This document shows, piece after piece, positions 62,099 through 64,000 of a stretch of 64,000 nt of DNA; positions within the stretch are counted from its first letter, which is position 1, and each line of letters begins with the position of its first letter. The notes under the pieces were generated by a model. It was given only the letters and a program-made list of their open reading frames with translations. It was not told where the DNA came from and did no database searches. The DNA comes from Siphonodentalium dalli (lineage: Eukaryota > Mollusca > Scaphopoda > Gadilida > Siphonodentaliidae). The translations under genes were made by a program, and so were the position numbers. The stretch covers positions 195,393,948 through 195,457,947 of the forward strand of contig CP136064.1 in assembly GCA_032622095.1 (NCBI GenBank), given 5' to 3'.

Positions 62099-62524
62099 AG
62101 GAATCAGGGAGCTAAATGTGTTCTAGAGTCGGGGAACGAGTACACCGTGGAATGCTAAAGGTGAAGGTAACTGAAGAATGACCTTCACCTGATACATGCG
62201 ACACGTTATTAAAGGATGACATCGCGTTTATTTGATTTGTACATCATATCTAAATAATTTAAACTAGTGAATGAATGGGGGAATGGATTTTTGTGAGCGG
62301 GAAATTTATTTAACTAGCTGCTGTAGGATAGCCCTGTCGTACACTTGGGGATTTATTTTAAAAAGTAAACACATGACCTATGATTTTTCTACCATTTTCG
62401 TGATCAACTGGTGTCAATCTCGCCGGGTAAACATCACTGATATGGCCTGCAGGCTTCAATTCAGTGAATTTGGCCGAAACGTTAACACTGTCGCCTATGG
62501 GAAACCATTAGTTCCGTGACTCCT
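62099..62524 (+). repeat. E2 terminal direct repeat, right
   Basis: Nearly identical to the left copy except for a missing segment of about 34 bp (the TTCTGGATTTTTCCAGA region at 60983). Confidence 0.85.
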
Positions 62525-62649
62525 AAATAGATACACAACGTCAAACTCCATACAGCGCCCTCTATACGCTATCGCTGCGATATAATTATGTATCTCAGCG
62601 GAGCGATGGGAGATAACTCTGCCTGGAGTTTGACACAATGTATACTGCC

Positions 62650-63269
62650 ATGTCCCGATCATGGTGGTAGTCCGCCACTCATATATTCGACAGGGGTTTG
62701 GCGGGGTCGCTATCATCTCGTTAGCGTTCATTCCGTACTAGTAGGCTTCATTGTGGGATGGACTAAATGCCGTATAGACTTCGCTTGAGTGGGTGTGGGT
62801 GTGGTGGTGGTGCTTATCCTCGCTTCCTGCACTACCGGCTTCTGCTCTATACCCTCCCGCTTGAGCGAGAACAGACACCTCATTCACAACATTGTGTTGT
62901 GTTTGTTCCATTTTCTGGGCTGTTGTCACCACTATTTGGGTATGTACTAAGGCGATATGTTATATGACCTGATGCTAGCGCACAATCGGTCCGTTTCTCC
63001 ATCTGTCAGCCCCCTCCCCTTTTTGGCGGGATCGAATTGAATGTGGCCACCACATACATTTCGTCTTTGACGCTTTGGGGTGTATGTGACCAAAAAAGGG
63101 GATTCACCAAAAACAAGGATTCTGAAGATCCATAAACATGTTTTCGACTACCTGTTGCGTTATTGATAAATAAAAGGTAGTATAGCTTATAATAATTTGA
63201 TACAAATTTAGTGTATGCCGTAAACTAAGTTACGAATTTCCGTATAACGACGTAATCAAATTAATTGCA
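62650..63269. other. Stretch without recognisable gene
   Basis: No domain, RNA gene or strong repeat was seen. GCTTGAGCGAGA near 62861 resembles text at 59888, suggesting another repeat fragment. Confidence 0.45.
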
Positions 63270-63343
63270 TGGATTGAACAACATGTGGCACACATCGGGT
63301 GAAAAAATGGATTGAACAACATGTGGCACACATCGGGTAAAAA
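63270..63343 (+). repeat. Two tandem copies of a ~37-bp repeat
   Basis: TGGATTGAACAACATGTGG then CACACATCGGGT occurs at 63270 and 63308. A third copy lies at 63784-63818, beyond the hairpin. Confidence 0.85.
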
Positions 63344-63430
63344 TAAGGATTAACTGTCATGTGGACTGTTTTTATGGAGATGTCACGGTTACATCTCCAT
63401 AAAAACAGTCCACATGACAGTTAATCCTTA
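63344..63430. repeat. Perfect hairpin, 40-bp arms
   Basis: Arm 63344-63383 begins TAAGGATTAACTGTCATG and is exactly complemented by 63391-63430 across a 7-nt loop. It directly follows the tandem ~37-bp copies. Confidence 0.9.
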
Positions 63431-64000
63431 TATTTATATACATTTAGCGAAAAAGCCACTTTTGTAAATGTATTTAAATCGAAAAGTGTATCGTGACAAA
63501 ACCAGCACAAAATATACCATAGCACCCTTGGCAAAAGTTAACAGGAACAATTTCTCTTTATATTGAAACCCGATGATTTATTAAGTCAATCCTGCGCGAG
63601 TCCAAATGCGCCCAAAACATTATGCGTTCGTCTTTCCCAAACCTATGACGCGTCGATGTAATTATGAGCCTGGTGTTATGAGCTGTTGCGCGTTCACCGA
63701 GAAATAACTGCAACTAGCCACGTGGGCGCCGACCAATCAGAATGCTGGATTTAGTGATAATCACACCTAGTATGTAAATATAATGGATTGAACAACATGT
63801 GGCACACATCTGGTAAAACATGTGTCGATACATATATATATGTGGGCACACGCTGAATATTCAATAAAACCAATACATATCTGGGACAAGATGCATATAA
63901 TGTAACATTTCATTTGATACATTTGCCTGAAAATTGTATTAGAATATATCGATGACAAGCGTTCTATTTACTGAATTCCGGTTTTGCCGCCATCCGTAGA
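63431..64000. other. Right edge, no recognisable gene
   Basis: Apart from the third ~37-bp repeat copy at 63784-63818, no feature was recognised. Confidence 0.45.

Larger units (their letters stand above)
60756..62524. mobile_element. Terminal-direct-repeat element E2 (1.77 kb)
   Basis: Direct repeats 60756-61215 and 62099-62524 flank an 883-bp interior. The occupied site reads ATATAA|AGGAATCA...TGACTCC|TAAATAG, and unit 1 shows the empty site ATATAAATAG, so the target duplication is TAA (or AA). A 93-codon plus-strand ORF inside (61265) has no recognisable domain. The layout is the same as E1. Confidence 0.8.
60194..62649 (+). repeat. Tandem duplication, unit 2
   Basis: Same unit as 59196-60192, carrying element E2 (60756-62524) in place of the LINE insertion. 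Removing E2 leaves about 690 bp. Confidence 0.9.

Noticed and set aside
63270-63430. CRISPR-like repeats and hairpin at the right end
   Set aside because: Only three copies, no spacer pattern, and the window is clearly animal DNA.

Overview
The window is eukaryotic nuclear DNA from an invertebrate animal, AT-rich and repeat-dense. The evidence is a spliced gene with GT-AG introns and matching phases encoding a DSL/EGF (Notch-ligand-type) protein, plus remnants of animal transposons: a CR1/L2-like LINE, a Ty3/gypsy element, a piggyBac transposase and a THAP transposase. The species cannot be named from sequence alone; a marine invertebrate such as a mollusc or early-branching deuterostome is a reasonable guess. 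Nothing bacterial was seen.

Region 1 (1-15180, minus strand) is the main gene. Five exons fit together in phase: a signal-peptide-like start (15180-15110), two short exons of an MNNL/C2-like N-terminal domain (14597-14489 and 13997-13840), an exon with most of a six-cysteine DSL domain (8142-8006), and one giant exon (2669 to the left edge) that completes the DSL domain. That exon then runs into at least 22 complete EGF-like domains in an exact 114-bp tandem array. About 1,048 codons lie in the window and the gene continues off the left edge. Its introns hold a TACCATGGTA-rich stretch, two hairpins, a gypsy gag-protease fragment with its primer binding site, and a 2.97-kb THAP transposon.

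Region 2 (15.3-23.9 kb) holds a TIR element with membrane-protein-like ORFs, a degraded minus-strand LINE, and a small cluster of perfect heat-shock-element motifs.

Region 3 (23.9-59.1 kb) is dominated by four giant foldback-like elements. Element A (23.9-29.7 kb) has about 0.9-kb inverted arms around a roughly 190-bp satellite. Elements B (29.7-35.5), C (47.5-52.6) and D (54.1-59.1 kb) share inner arm sequence and a roughly 48-bp minisatellite core but have different outer ends. D carries, at the palindrome centre, what looks like the promoter and first exon of a RecQ-like helicase gene. Between them lie a 560-bp tandem repeat, a 1.8-kb element with terminal direct repeats (E1), a roughly 185-bp satellite, a piggyBac remnant, a second TIR element (G), a long hairpin and a GC-rich 34-bp minisatellite.

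Region 4 (59.2-64 kb) is a tandem duplication of about 0.67 kb. One copy received a LINE 3' end and the other received E2, a second terminal-direct-repeat element, so each copy shows the other's empty site. The right end holds a perfect 40-bp-arm hairpin and three copies of a roughly 36-bp repeat.

Only the DSL/EGF gene looks like a functional host gene. Almost everything else is mobile or tandemly repeated DNA. All calls come from reading the sequence by eye; no database search was run.
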